Shown: piece by piece, positions 9,144 to 25,100 of the stretch
Numbering within the stretch: position 1 is the stretch's first letter
Layout: every line of letters starts with the position of its first letter
Assembly (NCBI GenBank): GCA_013180625.2
Contig: SNVD02014772.1
Location: 186,001-250,000 of the forward strand
Reading direction: 5' to 3'
DNA length: 64,000 nt
Source: Boswellia sacra
Lineage: Eukaryota > Streptophyta > Magnoliopsida > Sapindales > Burseraceae
Translations under genes and position numbers: made by a program
The notes under the pieces: generated by a model
Seen by the model: only the letters and a program-made list of their open reading frames with translations
What the model was told of the DNA's origin: nothing
Databases searched by the model: none

Positions 9144-11792
9144 ATGTCCAATTCAGCAATAGATGCTCCTCCCCAGGGTGGATTTAGTTTTGATCTCTGT
9201 AGAAGAAATGATATGCTTACAAAGAAGGGTGTTAACCCTCCATCGTTTCGGAAGACTGGAACAACCATTGTTGGCTTGATTTTCCAGGTATCACCCCTTA
9301 TTTATTTATTTTTTTTATCGATTAGATCTTTTAAGTATTTGACTTTTGTAGTGTCATTCTTAGTTTCTTTTAGACTTGTGCTTTCGTAAACATAAACTTG
9401 ATGCTAGGATATAGTATTATTTGCTCATATTGATCACCCTCCTAGTTAGTTTTGCACAGATTTGAAGAAGCTAATTAACGAAGCAGAAAAATGAAAATGA
9501 TAAAGAGAAGTGTAGCATTTTTTGTGGTGTATAATTTATTAAGGCTAACATTACAGCGCCCCCTTTAAGATGCTTGCAGTTGTGGATGGGGGTTTTTTTC
9601 TGAAATTTGAGCTCCACTGAGTTGGATAGTCTATGTTGTTGTCAACATTTGACATCTTTGTATGCTCCTTCAAATTTAAAGGATATAGATGCACACATGT
9701 AAAGCATATCTATACTGGTGTGATTTGTTCAACCTTATTCCTGCTTTTTCTATTGTTTTGTAGGATGGTGTCATTCTTGGGGCGGATACTAGAGCAACTG
9801 AAGGACCTATAGTTTGCGATAAGAATTGTGAGAAGATTCATTACATGGCACCTAACATATATTGCTGTGGAGCAGGGACTGCTGCCGATACCGAGGCTGT
9901 AACTGGTATTCTTTAAAATTTGATATTTAATTAATCTGGCAGTGCTAGATTGCAGTTGTGTGATTTTATGACCAGATGCACAAACACTTGATTTAGAATT
10001 TGTCTGGTAACAGTGTGCCAAAAAAAAATTCTAAATATGTTTGTAAAATTAAACAAGAAATTGAATTTGTTTTTCAATAACCTGAGAATATGTATAATAC
10101 CAAATGCCTTCAACTGTTTTCTAAAAACGAACACATTAAAAGTGCATTTTGTACTGCTTTCTCTTCTCTGTTGGACTGATCTCGTGTCTACTATAGCTGA
10201 AGCAGGCCAGGCAAGTTAGTTGATCACTAACTTGGAATCACTGTTAAATCCTGTTTTTTCAGAAGGGCACAAACATGTTTGAGTTATTTATGGGTTTTTT
10301 AAACTCTAGTTGAAGAATGAGTTGTGAAGTTATTTTTTTTTTTTATACTGTACAGAATGTCTCCTTTTCAGTTTTTGAATTTGTAAAATAAAAACAATTT
10401 TGTAAAATGCTACCAAGTGGGTCTCTATTTTTCTTTTTCATGTTACTGTAGCTAATGTGTTGCAAAACGTTTTTGTCTCTCTAGACATGGTTAGCTCACA
10501 GCTGCAATTACACCGTTATCATACTGGTCGAGAGTCGAGGGTTGTGACAGCACTGACCCTTCTCAAGAAGCACCTTTTCAAGTTGAGTTAAATTTTTTTG
10601 GCAATTTTGTGTTGTTTTCTCAAGAAGCATCTTTTCAATTACGCTACTTTTCTTTTCAGTTATGTGTTATTGACAACATATCTGGAGAGTTTTTATTAGT
10701 GGATGATTTTGATTGCTTAATTTTTTGTCCAGCTACCAAGGTTATGTCTCGGCTGCACTAGTGCTTGGTGGAGTTGATGTCACTGGACCTCATCTGCATA
10801 CGGTTGGTTTTGTTGTTCTTTCTCAAATTACAGAAATGGCTGTGATTCTGCTGACCTGTTTACTTGATGATTTAATGATTCTAAATGGCTGATTTTGCAG
10901 ATTTATCCTCATGGATCAACTGACACCTTGCCATTTGCGACCATGGGCTCCGGTTCTCTTGCTGCAATGGCTATATTTGAATCAAAATACAAAGAAGGCC
11001 TAACTGTAAGCATTTCTGTTGTATTTGGGACATTTAATTTTGCATTTCATGGTGTCATGATGATGTTGGTGTGAGAATTTGAGACGTTAATTTATTTTAC
11101 ACTGAATTTATCCATGACCCTTTTTAACTTTTATGCTCTCTGTTGGCACTTAGTGGTTTTAGGGACTGCATCTATAGTAGGTCAAACAATTGGTGACACT
11201 TGAAGTTCTAATTATTTTGCTGGTGATCGGTGATCTTAACATGTATCAATGTCCTTCTAATCTAAGTTGTCAATTTTATCTTTGCAGAAAGATGAGGGAA
11301 TAAAGCTTGTAGTTGAGGCAATATGTTCTGGTATATTCAATGACTTGGGAAGTGGAAGCAATGTAGATGTTTGCGTTATAACCAAGGTATGTTTTTATTT
11401 ACCATTCTGATGCTATGTTTTAAAGTGACATATTAGCAGAAGCTCATTTGATGAAAATTGGCACAGGGGCACAAAGAATACTTGAGGAACCACCTCCTGC
11501 CAAATCCTCGGACCTTTGTCAGTTCAAAAGGATATTCTTTTCCTAAGAAGACTGGTTAGTAATGGCTTGTCAGTTGCTCTTATCTGTTCATTTTGATATG
11601 GTTGTCTAATTTGATTTTGAGAAAAAAGATAACATAGTTTGGTGTAGTACATCGTTGCTTTTGCTTTCGAGTAATTCTGAAACCACTTTGTTCTTGTCTT
11701 AATCTGTGTCAACAGAGGTGCTTTTGACGAAGATTACCCCATTGAAGGAAAAAGTAGAAATAGTTGAAGGAGGAGACGCAATGGAAGAGTGA
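9144..11792 (+). CDS. PBB: 20S proteasome subunit beta type-7 (beta-2), PBB
   Basis: Catalytic beta-2 subunit of the 20S proteasome core, giving the trypsin-like cleavage activity inside the chamber in cytosol and nucleus. Coding exons: 9144-9287, 9764-9905, 10485-10581, 10733-10802, 10901-11005, 11288-11386, 11467-11554, 11716-11792; total 273 aa, the usual length for plant PBB. A propeptide ([17 protein letters not shown]...) precedes the mature N-terminal Thr40 in KTG-TTIVG, the catalytic nucleophile; the conserved [11 protein letters not shown] and DKNCEKIHY segments (Asp and Lys of the active site) and GSGS follow. A 5' UTR exon seems to end at 8245 (tttag/gtaaa), with a 5' UTR intron to 9126, so the ATG lies 17 nt into the second exon. 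All junctions are GT-AG and in frame. Nothing suggests inactivity. Arabidopsis has two copies (PBB1, PBB2); sequence alone does not choose between them. Confidence 0.97.
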
Positions 11793-12967
11793 ATATCATT
11801 ACCCCAGAAGAGCACAGGGGTTGGTGAAACTAGTATAGTTTACAGTTTCCCGTTTTAAAGCTCTTATTTATGTTGCATGTTACTGGATTAGCTTCGTAGC
11901 TGCTGCTGCTGCTGTTGTTTGGATTAGAAAAGACGTGTTCAGTGAATCAGTGTGCTCAATTTCATTTGTGTCATTAAGATCTTGTTCACTTGATGCGTCT
12001 GGCATCTTCAAAATCCCATTTAACTTTGGTTTAGCGTTGGATTATCGAATGAAAATTGCTGGAATGAACCTATAAGGGTTTTCTTTTCTTAGTTTATGTT
12101 TTATTCAAAGGGTAGTTTATGTTTTGTTCGAAGGGCAAACAATATTATTGTCAAAAAAAATTTCAAAATCGAAAATTTCTGTGACGACTTTCTTAAAACA
12201 AAATGAGAAGAGAAGAAAGGGAAACTTGAAGGGCACTTCAAGAACAGTTTTGATGCTGTAACTGTTCTCGTGGGGCCTAATCAGTATTAAACCTAAGGGT
12301 GAAGTCTTTGATTACCCACCTTTCAATCTAGCCTTTTCCGCCCATCAAAAATTTGTAGTTTATTAAAAAGAGTGATGTGATATTATATTTATAAACTTTT
12401 TATTCAAATTCAACCTTACAAATTCAAATTTAATTAATAGCTATAACGTGATAACTAAATAAATACATATATATATATATATATATTTGTCATCATCTGT
12501 TATTTTTATCTTTTAGGTGCTTATTAATTATATATACAACGACAAATTAATAGAAGCGTGTAAGAACAATTTGTTTTGTATAAGGCGTATGATTGAATGA
12601 ATAAATAATTGTAAACCTCATCCAGACGTTTCCGAGTAAAAGCCAGAGACACAAGGGTCGAGCAGGAAGAAAAAGAAAAAAAAAAAGTAAAAAAAGAAAA
12701 ATGGCGTGCAGTGTCGGTGAATCGACACGTCACCGTGTCTGTCCTACTATTCTATTTTTATTTTATTTACTTGTCTTGTTTATGAGTATTGGTATTCTAT
12801 CTCTTCTTAACTATTAAGCTCTATACCGTTTCTCAACGTCCCCCAACCAAACCAGAAATACTCCTACTATAGCAGAAAGACAGACAGACAGCTTCGCTTT
12901 GTATTTATTTTGTTGTTGTTGGTAGTGGTATTGAAAATTCAGAATCAAAAACAGCGTCGTATCAGAC
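11793..12967. other. PBB 3' UTR and intergenic/5' UTR of RAB2
   Basis: The first few hundred bases are the PBB 3' UTR (gctgctgctgctgttg at 11900). An (AT)n run lies at 12465-12487. From about 12600 the sequence belongs to the RAB2 promoter and 5' leader, with an A-rich run at 12665-12705, the inverted pair GACACG/CGTGTC at 12724-12739, and pyrimidine-rich sequence before the ATG. No extra gene is seen. Confidence 0.6.
12724..12739. promoter_or_regulatory. inverted-repeat ACGT-core motif upstream of RAB2
   Basis: GACACG at 12724-12729 pairs with CGTGTC at 12734-12739 across a 4-base spacer, and includes an ACGT core (gacacgtcac) of the kind bound by plant bZIP factors. It lies about 230 bp before the RAB2 start codon. 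The binding role is inferred from the motif only. Confidence 0.4.
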
Positions 12968-15467
<2,500 letters not shown>

Positions 15468-16309
15468 TTGAAACCAAAATTGCATCCTGTATTTGATCCT
15501 CTATGCAATTTATATAGGCCTCTTCTGACTCTGTTATGGATATATCCTTACAACCTGTGATCCAACTTACGAAGGATATTCAATGTATAGATCTCTCACC
15601 TGTTTTTTGAACCGAAACAATTTACTGTTGCTGATTCATCTCTTTTTAATACTCAAATGTCGCTTCATATGGGTGTCATGCATGCTAAAGTTGCGTTGCT
15701 TGATTGTGTTTTATCTGGCCAAACCCGAGTGTTGCATGCTTTAAGTTGGTTCAATACTACTTCTATGTAGACTATTTAAATCAAATCCTGTTGCAATTGT
15801 GGTGCTTCTTTCTTGTCCACTTCATAGGATAAAGTGAACATGCACCAGCACCATAATTAAAAATGCTAATATTTTGATATAAATAACTGAAATAAAACTT
15901 CGATAATGCAGTACATGATGCCTGAGATATGGAATGTTCAGTGTTTGCTTATCTGATATTTTGTCACATAATAATTGAAATTAAACTTCTCTAAGCCAGT
16001 AGGGATGTTGAAGTATGTCTTTGGAGAATGCATCATATAAATTTCCGTTTCTCAAAATTTTAATTCCGAAACACAGTTCCAAACATTCTCGGAATCATAA
16101 ATCTTACTTGAGATACCTCTTAACAAATCTAGAATTGCACGTTGAAGTTCCTCCTCATTGCCGGATATGGTCCATCAAAAATCATCAAATGCTCAAATTC
16201 ACAAGGTAAAATTTTCACAAACATGCCCTATAAAAAGAAGCGAGCGAACCATCTCCGCTGCTTTACTTCATGCTGCTCTTCTTGAAATTAAGTTACCTTA
16301 CTTCTATTG
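15468..16309. other. convergent 3' intergenic region
   Basis: This holds the 3' UTR of the RAB2 gene from the left and that of the ESF2-like gene from the right. The plus frame 16015-16209 has no recognisable content. No additional gene is supported. Confidence 0.6.
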
Positions 16310-19044
16310 CTAGGAACCACCAAATACCTACAATAACGAGTAAGCTTCAGGGAACAGATCTTGATTAAACTATATTTTGTAATTCCTATTAATAAATTAT
16401 GCTCACCCCAGCCAGGATATCTTTTGAGAGTCTAGACTTGCTTTGTGTTGTATTATCTGCAACTGGTCGTTTCTGAGGGAATTGACGAATCACTTTTGTC
16501 ATCTGCTGGGTAACAGGTAGCTCAGAACTCGTTTTAGGCTCTTGTTCCACTTTCTGCTTCTGTGAGAAGAGAGAGAGAAATGGATCATTTGGGTTGAAGA
16601 TGCTTTTCAAAAAGAAATGGTGCTCTTCAAACAACAATAACTTTACATTGAAATCCAGTTTAAACTACATCTGTGTCTCAATGATATGAGTTCATATAAC
16701 CGATAATCCTGGCATATAATCAGCAGGAGCATTTAAAAGAAAAATTATAAGAAAATTAATGACAGGCTCTCCCTGGATTTTGAAAACGCAAACAGCTATA
16801 TTAACACATAAAACTTGGAAGTTATCATCAAGATAAAGATTAGACTGCGAACATTCAATTTAGTTCTTATCCTTTCTCCTATTCACAAGCTTGGTATCTA
16901 AATTATTGACACTTAAGAGAATACAAGTATTTTGTGCAACAACATCCTAGATTTCAAACTTTCTAGCCCATTGCCATTACCTTTATCTTTTCTGAGCCCT
17001 GCTTTATCCTTCAGCCTTGAAGTAGCTCATTTGACATTACATTATTAGCCACTAAAAAGTTTCAAGCTACCTTATTACCACCACAAACTAAGCGCAGGCA
17101 TACCAATTAAGATACTTAAGCTTAAACTTATGATATAACAAAACCAAAAGAATATTTTTACTGATTGAACAAACAAGCAAACTGTACAATAGAAAAATAT
17201 ACTGATTGTTTACCTTCTTTAATCGTTCTTCTATAGAGCTCAAAGCGCGGGATTTATCAACTTTAGAGAGATAGAAATCCCGCTCCCTCTTTGCAGCCGA
17301 AATTTCTAAAGCGAGTTTCTGCTCTCTAATAGCATTCTTGTAAGCTGCAATAGGCATATTTCAAGTTAAGACATTTGATGAACCACAGGACCGTCTCAGG
17401 ATATTTTAAAATAGAAAGACAAGAGAGACAGAAGTCCATAAGTTTCTTACCAATTTCTTCAGTAAGATCGTCCCATTTGAATTTACTTAGGTACTTGATG
17501 TTCCAAAGATCATAATAAAATGAAGACCTTTTTCTTCCACCTAAACAATTATTAAATAAATGCCAAGAATAAGAACTAAATCATATAAAGAACAAAGGAA
17601 ATACATGAAAATATAAAAGCAAATTGAATTAATGAATCCTCAAAAACTTTAAATCATGTAACAGAAACTGAAGCCCAGAAGGGTAAATTAAGAAAGAAAA
17701 AAATTGCAAAAAAAAAAATTGCAATGGAAGTTGATGAGATGACAAGAAAACATACTCCATGTGAAGGACAAAACTCAAAAACAAAACTATTCTGAGAATT
17801 TTTAGAAATACAATGAAAAGATAGTATTGCTGACGACCAAGCACAAACTACACCACCGTGGATTCATAAAGTATCCATCATAATGATAAAAGATAAAACT
17901 GCAACAATTATTCATGTGACATGTCCATACCAATTTGTTCACCATTTAACATATTTGCAACCCTCTTTGCAACACTTTTCTTGGTGAACTCAACCCACCT
18001 ACAAAAGGGAAGAACAAATGTGACTATGTTGCAGAAGAAGAATATAATGCATCTTTAAGAGCGACAACAAAAATGAAACGACAATTTATGAACAGACACT
18101 AGATTTGGAGGGAGAAAAATGACTTATAAAATGAGAACATTGCTAACAGTTCTGTAATACTAGCTCCAGCTGTTTGACGTGTTAGATTAAAACATATTTC
18201 TCAACAACATATACCCCTCTGAAAATCCTTGTTCTTGAAATCCACCATCTCGCTTACGATTAGCTCGCTTACGGGGTACTTGGGCTGCAGAATCTGTAAT
18301 TCAAAATCATAGATCACTTTCAAGATATTAACCACCAGCAACACATTTTCACTTCATTCCTATCATTAAAATAAACAAATAAATAAAAAGTTCCATTCTC
18401 AATTTAAGCCACAGATTGCCAATCAGATACGCCCGGGAAATTAAAACAACAATGATTGGTGTGTAGAAAATCAGAGAAGTGTATTTGGTGAGAAAGAAGC
18501 AATCACCTTCCGGTGCAAGATAAATCCGCTGTAATTCTCCATACTGAGAAAGAATCTGACGAAGCTTTACATGATCCATGTGGGGAGCAATCCGACTCAA
18601 GTAGCAAACTCCACGCTGGTCAGCTTTGGCAGCTTCCTCCAACAGTCGCTTCTTCTTTTTTTCTGAATTTTTGTCATTAGATTCTGGCTTCTCTTCCTCA
18701 GGTCGACCTTGTGCATCGAGCTCGTGTTTTCCCCTCTTCTCATCAGCATTCACCTCCTCCAAAATAATCTTCTCATTACCATCTCCTTCTTGTTGTTTCT
18801 CAGGCTTATGAATTTCGTTCAATAATCCTTTTGTTGTTTTTTTGGACTTTTTCATCCTTCTGTCATTCAATTTTAGACTCCTCATTCTACCAGCCTCAGC
18901 TTCCTTCACTAATCCATCATCAGAAAGCGGCTTCTCTTCCATCTCCAATGGTTGGTTTTCGTCAGCCTGCCTCACAGTTTTCTTTGACACTCGTTTTTCC
19001 TTTTTCTTTGCACTCCTATCACTTGATTTTGGATTGCCCTCCAT
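16310..19044 (-). CDS. ESF2/ABT1-like pre-rRNA processing RNA-binding protein
   Basis: Nucleolar RRM protein of the ESF2 (yeast)/ABT1 (human) family, required for early 18S rRNA processing in the SSU processome. Coding exons from high to low: 18507-19044, 18215-18293, 17931-17998, 17451-17540, 17214-17344, 16407-16559, 16310-16327; 358 aa. Residues 1-143 are a charged Lys/Glu-rich extension with likely nuclear signals; the RRM starts about 145 (GVCYLSRIAPHMDHVKLRQI...QRIYLAPE), followed by family landmarks GFSEGWVEFTKKSVAKRVA, ANMLNGEQIGGRKRSSFYYD, LWNIKYLSKFKWDDL and a helical AAKRERDFYLSKVDK segment. The last coding exon is only 18 nt (VFGGS-stop). If its upstream intron is retained, the protein would instead end VSIIY. 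The long acidic/basic N-terminus is longer than in yeast Esf2. Confidence 0.93.
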
Positions 19045-19655
19045 TAAAACCCTATGCTACTCTTCTTTCGTTATTCTATCACAATTGATTCATACAAACC
19101 CAATGAGGTTTGGGCTAACTAACATATAAACCTAGAGACTTCAAAATTTAACACTTTAACCCTTTAACATAATATTAGGTTAATTAAATTAGTGAGTTAG
19201 TTTTAGAGCTCTATCAGACATGCCTTCTACTCAACCTGAGAGAATCACCAAAAACACACAAACCTCCAAAAAGTTTCAAACCGACATAAAAAGGCTTTAT
19301 ACTGCAGAGTATACATGCGCAAATCTCATTAACAAAATTATTTATTTGTTTATTATTGTGAGAAGTTTTGATATAGGGCAGAGAGTGGGGAGACTGGAGA
19401 CGTTACGTTACCGAGATGAGAAGAGAAGAATTGCAGCTGAGCGATGAACAACCTCTGTTTGTTGGCTGAGTCTGTCAACTTGAAACCCTTTCTTCAAGTT
19501 TCGATTCGAGGTGTAAATGGAAAATCGCACTTTTTCTTTAGTAATTTTTTAATTTTCGCAAACAAATTCCCCGATCAAGCTCCCTCCCGGCAATATTTAT
19601 TTCCTAGGTTTTTTTAATATAATTTATATACTCTTGCTCATAATATACGCTAGTT
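19045..19655. other. 5' flank of the ESF2-like gene
   Basis: Contains the likely promoter and 5' UTR of the minus-strand ESF2-like gene. The plus frame 19220-19447 shows no family resemblance. No separate gene seen. Confidence 0.5.
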
Positions 19656-21363
19656 CCACCCCCTATTATTTAGTAAAAAAAATTTCAAGCGGCTCCTAGG
19701 GTTTTCAAAAATCCACAGTTAATCCCCTACCGTTAGTCTCCGTTCCATGAAACAAGGTGTTAGAGTAATTTTATATTTTAAATGAAACAACCAAATAAGA
19801 TAATAAAAATCAAAAAGTTTAATTATTTTAATTATTTTCTCCAACAGAACCCATCATGTGCTCCGTACTCTCGCACCCTCACTCTACTCCAACTAGAAGA
19901 ACTCCAGAGCGCATCTTCCCACCAAAATCCAAAGCCCCAGAGCTAAAAATTCCTTCTCATTTTACTTATTTCTTTTTTTTTGTCAAAATACTTCCATAAT
20001 ATAGAACACTAAGGGAATGTTTGATTCCATCACTGAATACTTTTTATATCTAAACACTTTTTAGGACTTAATTTAAAATATATCTGATTTTTAATATGAC
20101 TTTTTTACTCTTGTAACAAGAGATGTAAAATAATTATATTATATTTATAACAATTTTTTTAAAATTAAATAATTAATAAAATTAAATCAAAATTATCATT
20201 TTTTACATTTAATGAAATTAAACTAAAATAATCCTTAGTTATATATTGATATTTATTAATTATATTTAGTAAAATTAAACCTAAATTATCAATAATTACA
20301 TATTTAATATTTATTAATTATATTTAATAAATTAAACCAAAATTTAATTATCAATAATTTGTTTTACCTCCATGAGCCCACGGAACTAGGCTGGCATCAC
20401 GTGGTTTGCTCCCACTTCATTTCCCTCTCTTTTCTTTTGCTTTACCTCCATGAGCCCACAGCGCATTAAAAATATTTTAATACATTCAGATGTTTTAAGA
20501 GAAAAAAAAAGTGATATTTTTTCACTTTTTTTGATTCAGACAATAATATCTGAAAATAAGTGATTAAAACTTAAAACAAACAAGATTGTCACCTAATTCT
20601 ATTCAGATTTAGACTTCAGTGGACAAAACAAACAGTCCTAAGTAAACCCACGAAAATCATAAAATACTATGGGTGATCCATGTCATTGAATCTAAAGTAG
20701 TTGAAAAGAAGAGCAAGGAAATTGAGCAAAAATGCAAGGCCCCTTATAGTTGCAGGGTCCAAAACCAAGGAACAAAGCTTATAAAAAAGTTGACTATCTA
20801 CTGTAAAAATTTACAAGTTGATTCCAAAACTCGCTTCAAATCAAACATCTCAGTACTAAAGATGGCGACAGAAAATCCTTTATCGACAACTCACTGAAAA
20901 TCCAGCAAGAATTTAAATTAAATGATAATCATTCAGATATCTTACTTGAAAATTCCCAAACTCCACTCCCCTCGCCCAAAACTTTAATCCCTAATCCTAA
21001 AATTCTCTAAAAAAATCATAATCATCTTCTTCATCTCCACACGCACCCACCAAGACAATAACTACTTAAAATTTGAGATGCCAACAAAATGACTTGGCAG
21101 GTAATTCCCCGCACTGGATGCCGAAGCTTCTCCAATCACCTCTTAAAATTTAATGATGTTTATTTATTAATAATTTTTATATTTTTATTTTTATTATAAT
21201 TTTTATACATTTTTTATTTAACATTGAAGGGTAGTTAGGTAAGTAAATATTTTGACAAAAGATAAATGACAATTAAATCAAACGGATATTAACGGTTGAA
21301 AGGTTTAGTGCATATTTTCGAAAAGTTCGGTGATTGCTGGTATCGCTAAATAATAGGGGGTTG
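19656..21363. mobile_element. terminal-inverted-repeat element, about 1.7 kb, non-coding
   Basis: The left end (caccccctattatttag... 19657 on) and the right end (...ctaaataatagggggttg, to 21363) are inverted copies. Similarity continues inward about 80-90 bp: ttttcaaaaat near 19707 against ttttcgaaaag near 21316, and ccgttagtctccgtt at 19731 against ggatattaacggtt at 21283. No transposase is visible, so it is non-autonomous; length and TIR form suggest a Mutator-like derivative (inference). A nested hAT-like insertion may occupy 20009-20641 (see findings). The interior also carries a 19-20 bp direct repeat at 20362 and 20441. Confidence 0.72.
20362..20460. repeat. direct repeat tttacctccatgagcccac
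   Basis: Two copies, at about 20363-20381 and 20441-20459, bracket about 60 bp that include catcacgtgg (a G-box-like CACGTG). They lie inside the 19656-21363 element. Confidence 0.85.
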
Positions 21364-22157
21364 AATGATATTTCCCCTTCATTGAAACTCGAAATTTACT
21401 AAAATGTTATTTTATTCAAATCGTTGCTTAGAAATACTAGTATATAAACGGACTTCTCGAGAGACCCGAGTTCATTTACCAGCCGGACGGACCATTGACC
21501 CGTTACTGTTGCTTGGCTGAAAAATAAAATGAAATTATTGGTTTTACTTTTTTTTTTAATTTTTTTTATATTTACGTATATGACATTGAAGAAGCTGATT
21601 ACTTGGACCAAAATAAATAGAACGGCACTAAACTTTAGAAAACATTTTCTAAATTTTACTTGGCAAAACACCACTATAAAAAACGGTTGTATTCATTTGT
21701 TCTGTTCTTCTACGGCTCTACCCCTACCGAAGATCCAAATTACTATATTAATGTTATCCAAAGATAATGAAAAACTAATTACCAACGATACCACTTTTTC
21801 ATGTCAAAGAGAGCCAACATTATAATCAAATTCAAACCCCGTCGTGCAAGATAACTGCTATAAAATTGGCAATAAATCATTTCCTCACAAGAGATATTGA
21901 GGCAGGTAGCCACTACCCACAAGTAGTTAATACTATTGTTGCCACAACTTAATTGTGAAAAACATAAATGAATTCTATGAATACGGGACTCAACTAACAT
22001 AAAAATTTCGTCCACGTGATCCTTTTAGCACATTTTCTTCTTCAAAATAAATTATAAATGTATTGCCAGGTAGATCAAAACCAACTATGACGAGTAATAG
22101 TAACACAGGAACTTATTTCCTCATCTTCCAACAAGCTCCTCCACTCACGTCCAGATC
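21364..22157. other. intergenic plus PPR-gene 3' flank
   Basis: AT-rich sequence with short open frames on both strands (21399-21674 and 21529-21825) that are mutual shadows and resemble no known protein. The last part is the 3' UTR of the minus-strand PPR gene. Confidence 0.5.
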
Positions 22158-25100
22158 TTAGGATCCTCCACCTCCTCCTACTTGACGTCCAGGTCCTCCA
22201 CCGAATCTTAAACGTAGGTTGTCATAAGTACGAGAAACTAAGACCAGTCTCGGATCATCTCCTGGTATCTCTCGTTCCTGCAATTTCTCAAGGAAAAATT
22301 AATTAAATTCAAAGATTGACAGCCATGTGGAAGTTAAAAAGTTTCAGTTTGTGCATGTAAATTTGACCAGTATTTGCATGCATATAAAAATTAAAAATTA
22401 AAAAAAAAAGTGAATGAAATTTGGTAGCTTGCAATTTCAAAGACCCATTCTGCATGCATATACAATTATGCAAAAGTAGAAGGTTGCAAAGACTGGAATA
22501 CAAGATTTTCCTACGTGAATTGTCACAACTTCAAAGATGGTGCCACTTCATGCATTGAAAATAAACTAAAAGCATATTAAGGGGACCATGATTTTAAGAA
22601 ATCAAGAGATGCAGATTGCTTACGCTTTTGAAAACTCATCTCGCCGGTTTAGTCTTTGGAAAGTAGGATCACAACAATATAAATGTTTTAATGATTAGGT
22701 CAAAGGCTTTTTACAAAACCTTGGGTTACAAGTTAAATGAACTCTTAAAGATATGATAATCCAAACGGCTAAAGTTCTGGTGATTCTTAATTAAGGTAAG
22801 AAGACTTACTTTTAAACCATTGTAATATGCTTCCACAGCGGGATATTGTAGGGGAATATTGCGAGCTTGCATGAGGTCCCAAATAAAATTGGCAGTGGTA
22901 AATCCACCGGTCTGGATAAAAGGATGTAAACATCAATTAGAAGGCAGTCCAAACAACTTTCAAGATGGGGTATAACAACCAAATAATAACAAGACACAGA
23001 CATCCCTTCAAGTAATAAACGCTTTTGCTCACCTTCTCGCCAGATGCTGCGAGGAGGAGATCACTTCCCATTTTGCTGCTCAAGAAAAAGTTCCTGGAAT
23101 TCATGTTTACCTACGGTAGCATATGATGAGCAAAAAGGACCAGGAAAACAATCAAAATAGCAGGAACAATTAAAAGGAAATTATTAAATAAATAAAACCT
23201 AAAACTTAACATACCAGTGTATCTTGAGCAAGTTGCATGCCCCTGGGGGTATGCCCAATCATGGCTCCCTCTACAAGTGTCTATAGAAACACAAGTTACA
23301 CCAGTTAAATGTTTAGTCTCCCATAATCATCCTAATCAAATGTTAATGTGAAGATAAAAACCAACCCTAATATCCAAAAGCTCCTTAAATTTCGCAACAA
23401 AAAAAAAAAAAAATTAACCATTTTTTTTTTCAGAATAATTTTAAATGTATTAAACTTGCAACAGTGGAGCAACAACCAGTAACTTAATTAGATAGTGAAG
23501 GTGCATTTTTTACCAGAACCCACCACGAACTGAACTTCTGGAATACAAAATAAAAACATCTTAGCAGATTGCAGATAATATATTTGTTACACCACTCACC
23601 ACATATAACTCCACCATGGGAGGATTCCCTGAATTCATATAGTCCTCAAAAACTTTATGACCACGATCAAGGTCTCCAGACCGTAGATAGCACCTGAATT
23701 TGAAATGAAGCCAAATGCAAATTGAAATGTTTTACAGTTGAAAGGGCCAAATTAAAAAGATTAAACAGATAAAAATCAGTAAATTGCAAGTTTTGGTATG
23801 GCTTAATAACTTTAGCAGGCTATACACCAAATAAAAAAGTAACATGCATAAAGCACAGCATCAGAATTTTTTTCCAACAAGAAAACCTTAAAAAAAAAGG
23901 AAGGTCCATACGTATACATGTACATACTGCACAACTAAAGCAGGAAGAAGCATACAACAAAACAAAACAAAGGTCCATATACGTGCACCAAATGCTTTAA
24001 TTATCTCAAAAATACATGACAACATTTCACAATTATGTAATTAAAAATGACAAATTTTCACAAAAATAGAAACATATACTGAAAAAGAAATGCTCAGAAT
24101 CAAGTCAGAAATCTTTTGAAAATCAATAAAAGATGCACATACATAAACATTGAACAGCAAGTATCTACACATATTCTGACTGTTGTATACAAATAACTTG
24201 ACTGAGCATTAACTCAATAATATAATTAATAACAATTATACCTCACCTCATAGTTTGCATCACAATAAAGACATCAGGAGCTTTTCCTTCCTTCTTGAGC
24301 ATCTCCAGTAGAGTTTCCATTGCCTACCACATTAAAAATAATATGCAAAAGTTAACAGGGAAAAGTTGATAGTAAGTTTCATTATGCACCATACAGAAAT
24401 AGACCTCTACAAAATAATTATCACAGACAACTTCAGATTTTGGTGATATTTTTAAGTTGATAAAACTAGAGAAAGGGTAAATTTTTTTCAGGCTGAATAA
24501 ACAAGAATGAATACCATCAAAATTAAACTATCATGCATGCATAAGAAGCAAATACAAACTAATCAATGAAACAAGCACTAGGGGTTCAAAAAAATTACAA
24601 TTCAAATCTAACGTTAAACCCAGCTTGTTCGATGAGAAAACGGAACCTCCATGAGCTAAATTCACAAGTTGATTTAATCAGCTTGTCTGTTTGCAACCTT
24701 GATAAAGAGACTATTATAATGATTTAAACATTACTCATTAGGATTTTTGAAATATCAAGATAGCATATAATGACTATTATAGCTTTACACAACCCCAATA
24801 ATTGGGTAGAGTGAAAGACCCTTGGTCCCAACAAGGGGTCAAGGCTTCAGAGTCTGTTGGGCCACTTACTTGGAATATAACAAGTTCCCTGACTATTGTC
24901 AATAAGATGCTGGAAACAGATATGCTATTGTCAATATCATGAAAAGCAAAAAGACCAATCAAAATACAGTAAATATTCACATCAAGAGCAGAAATTGCAC
25001 ATGCAAAGAACAGCTAAGAGAAGCTGGCATTATTTGCATCGTTTCCTGATGGTAAATCAAGATATAGTGTGAGATACTACCTCTACATTTTTAAGCTCAG

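Noticed and set aside
18626..19129. Three overlapping plus-strand frames as a Ser/Phe-rich gene
   Set aside because: They are antisense to the Lys/Glu-rich first exon of the ESF2-like gene (codons for K/E read as F/S on the other strand).
19850..19945. Captured exon in the 19656-21363 element
   Set aside because: GC-richer than its surroundings but too short and without a recognisable protein match; kept only as a remark in the nested-element finding.
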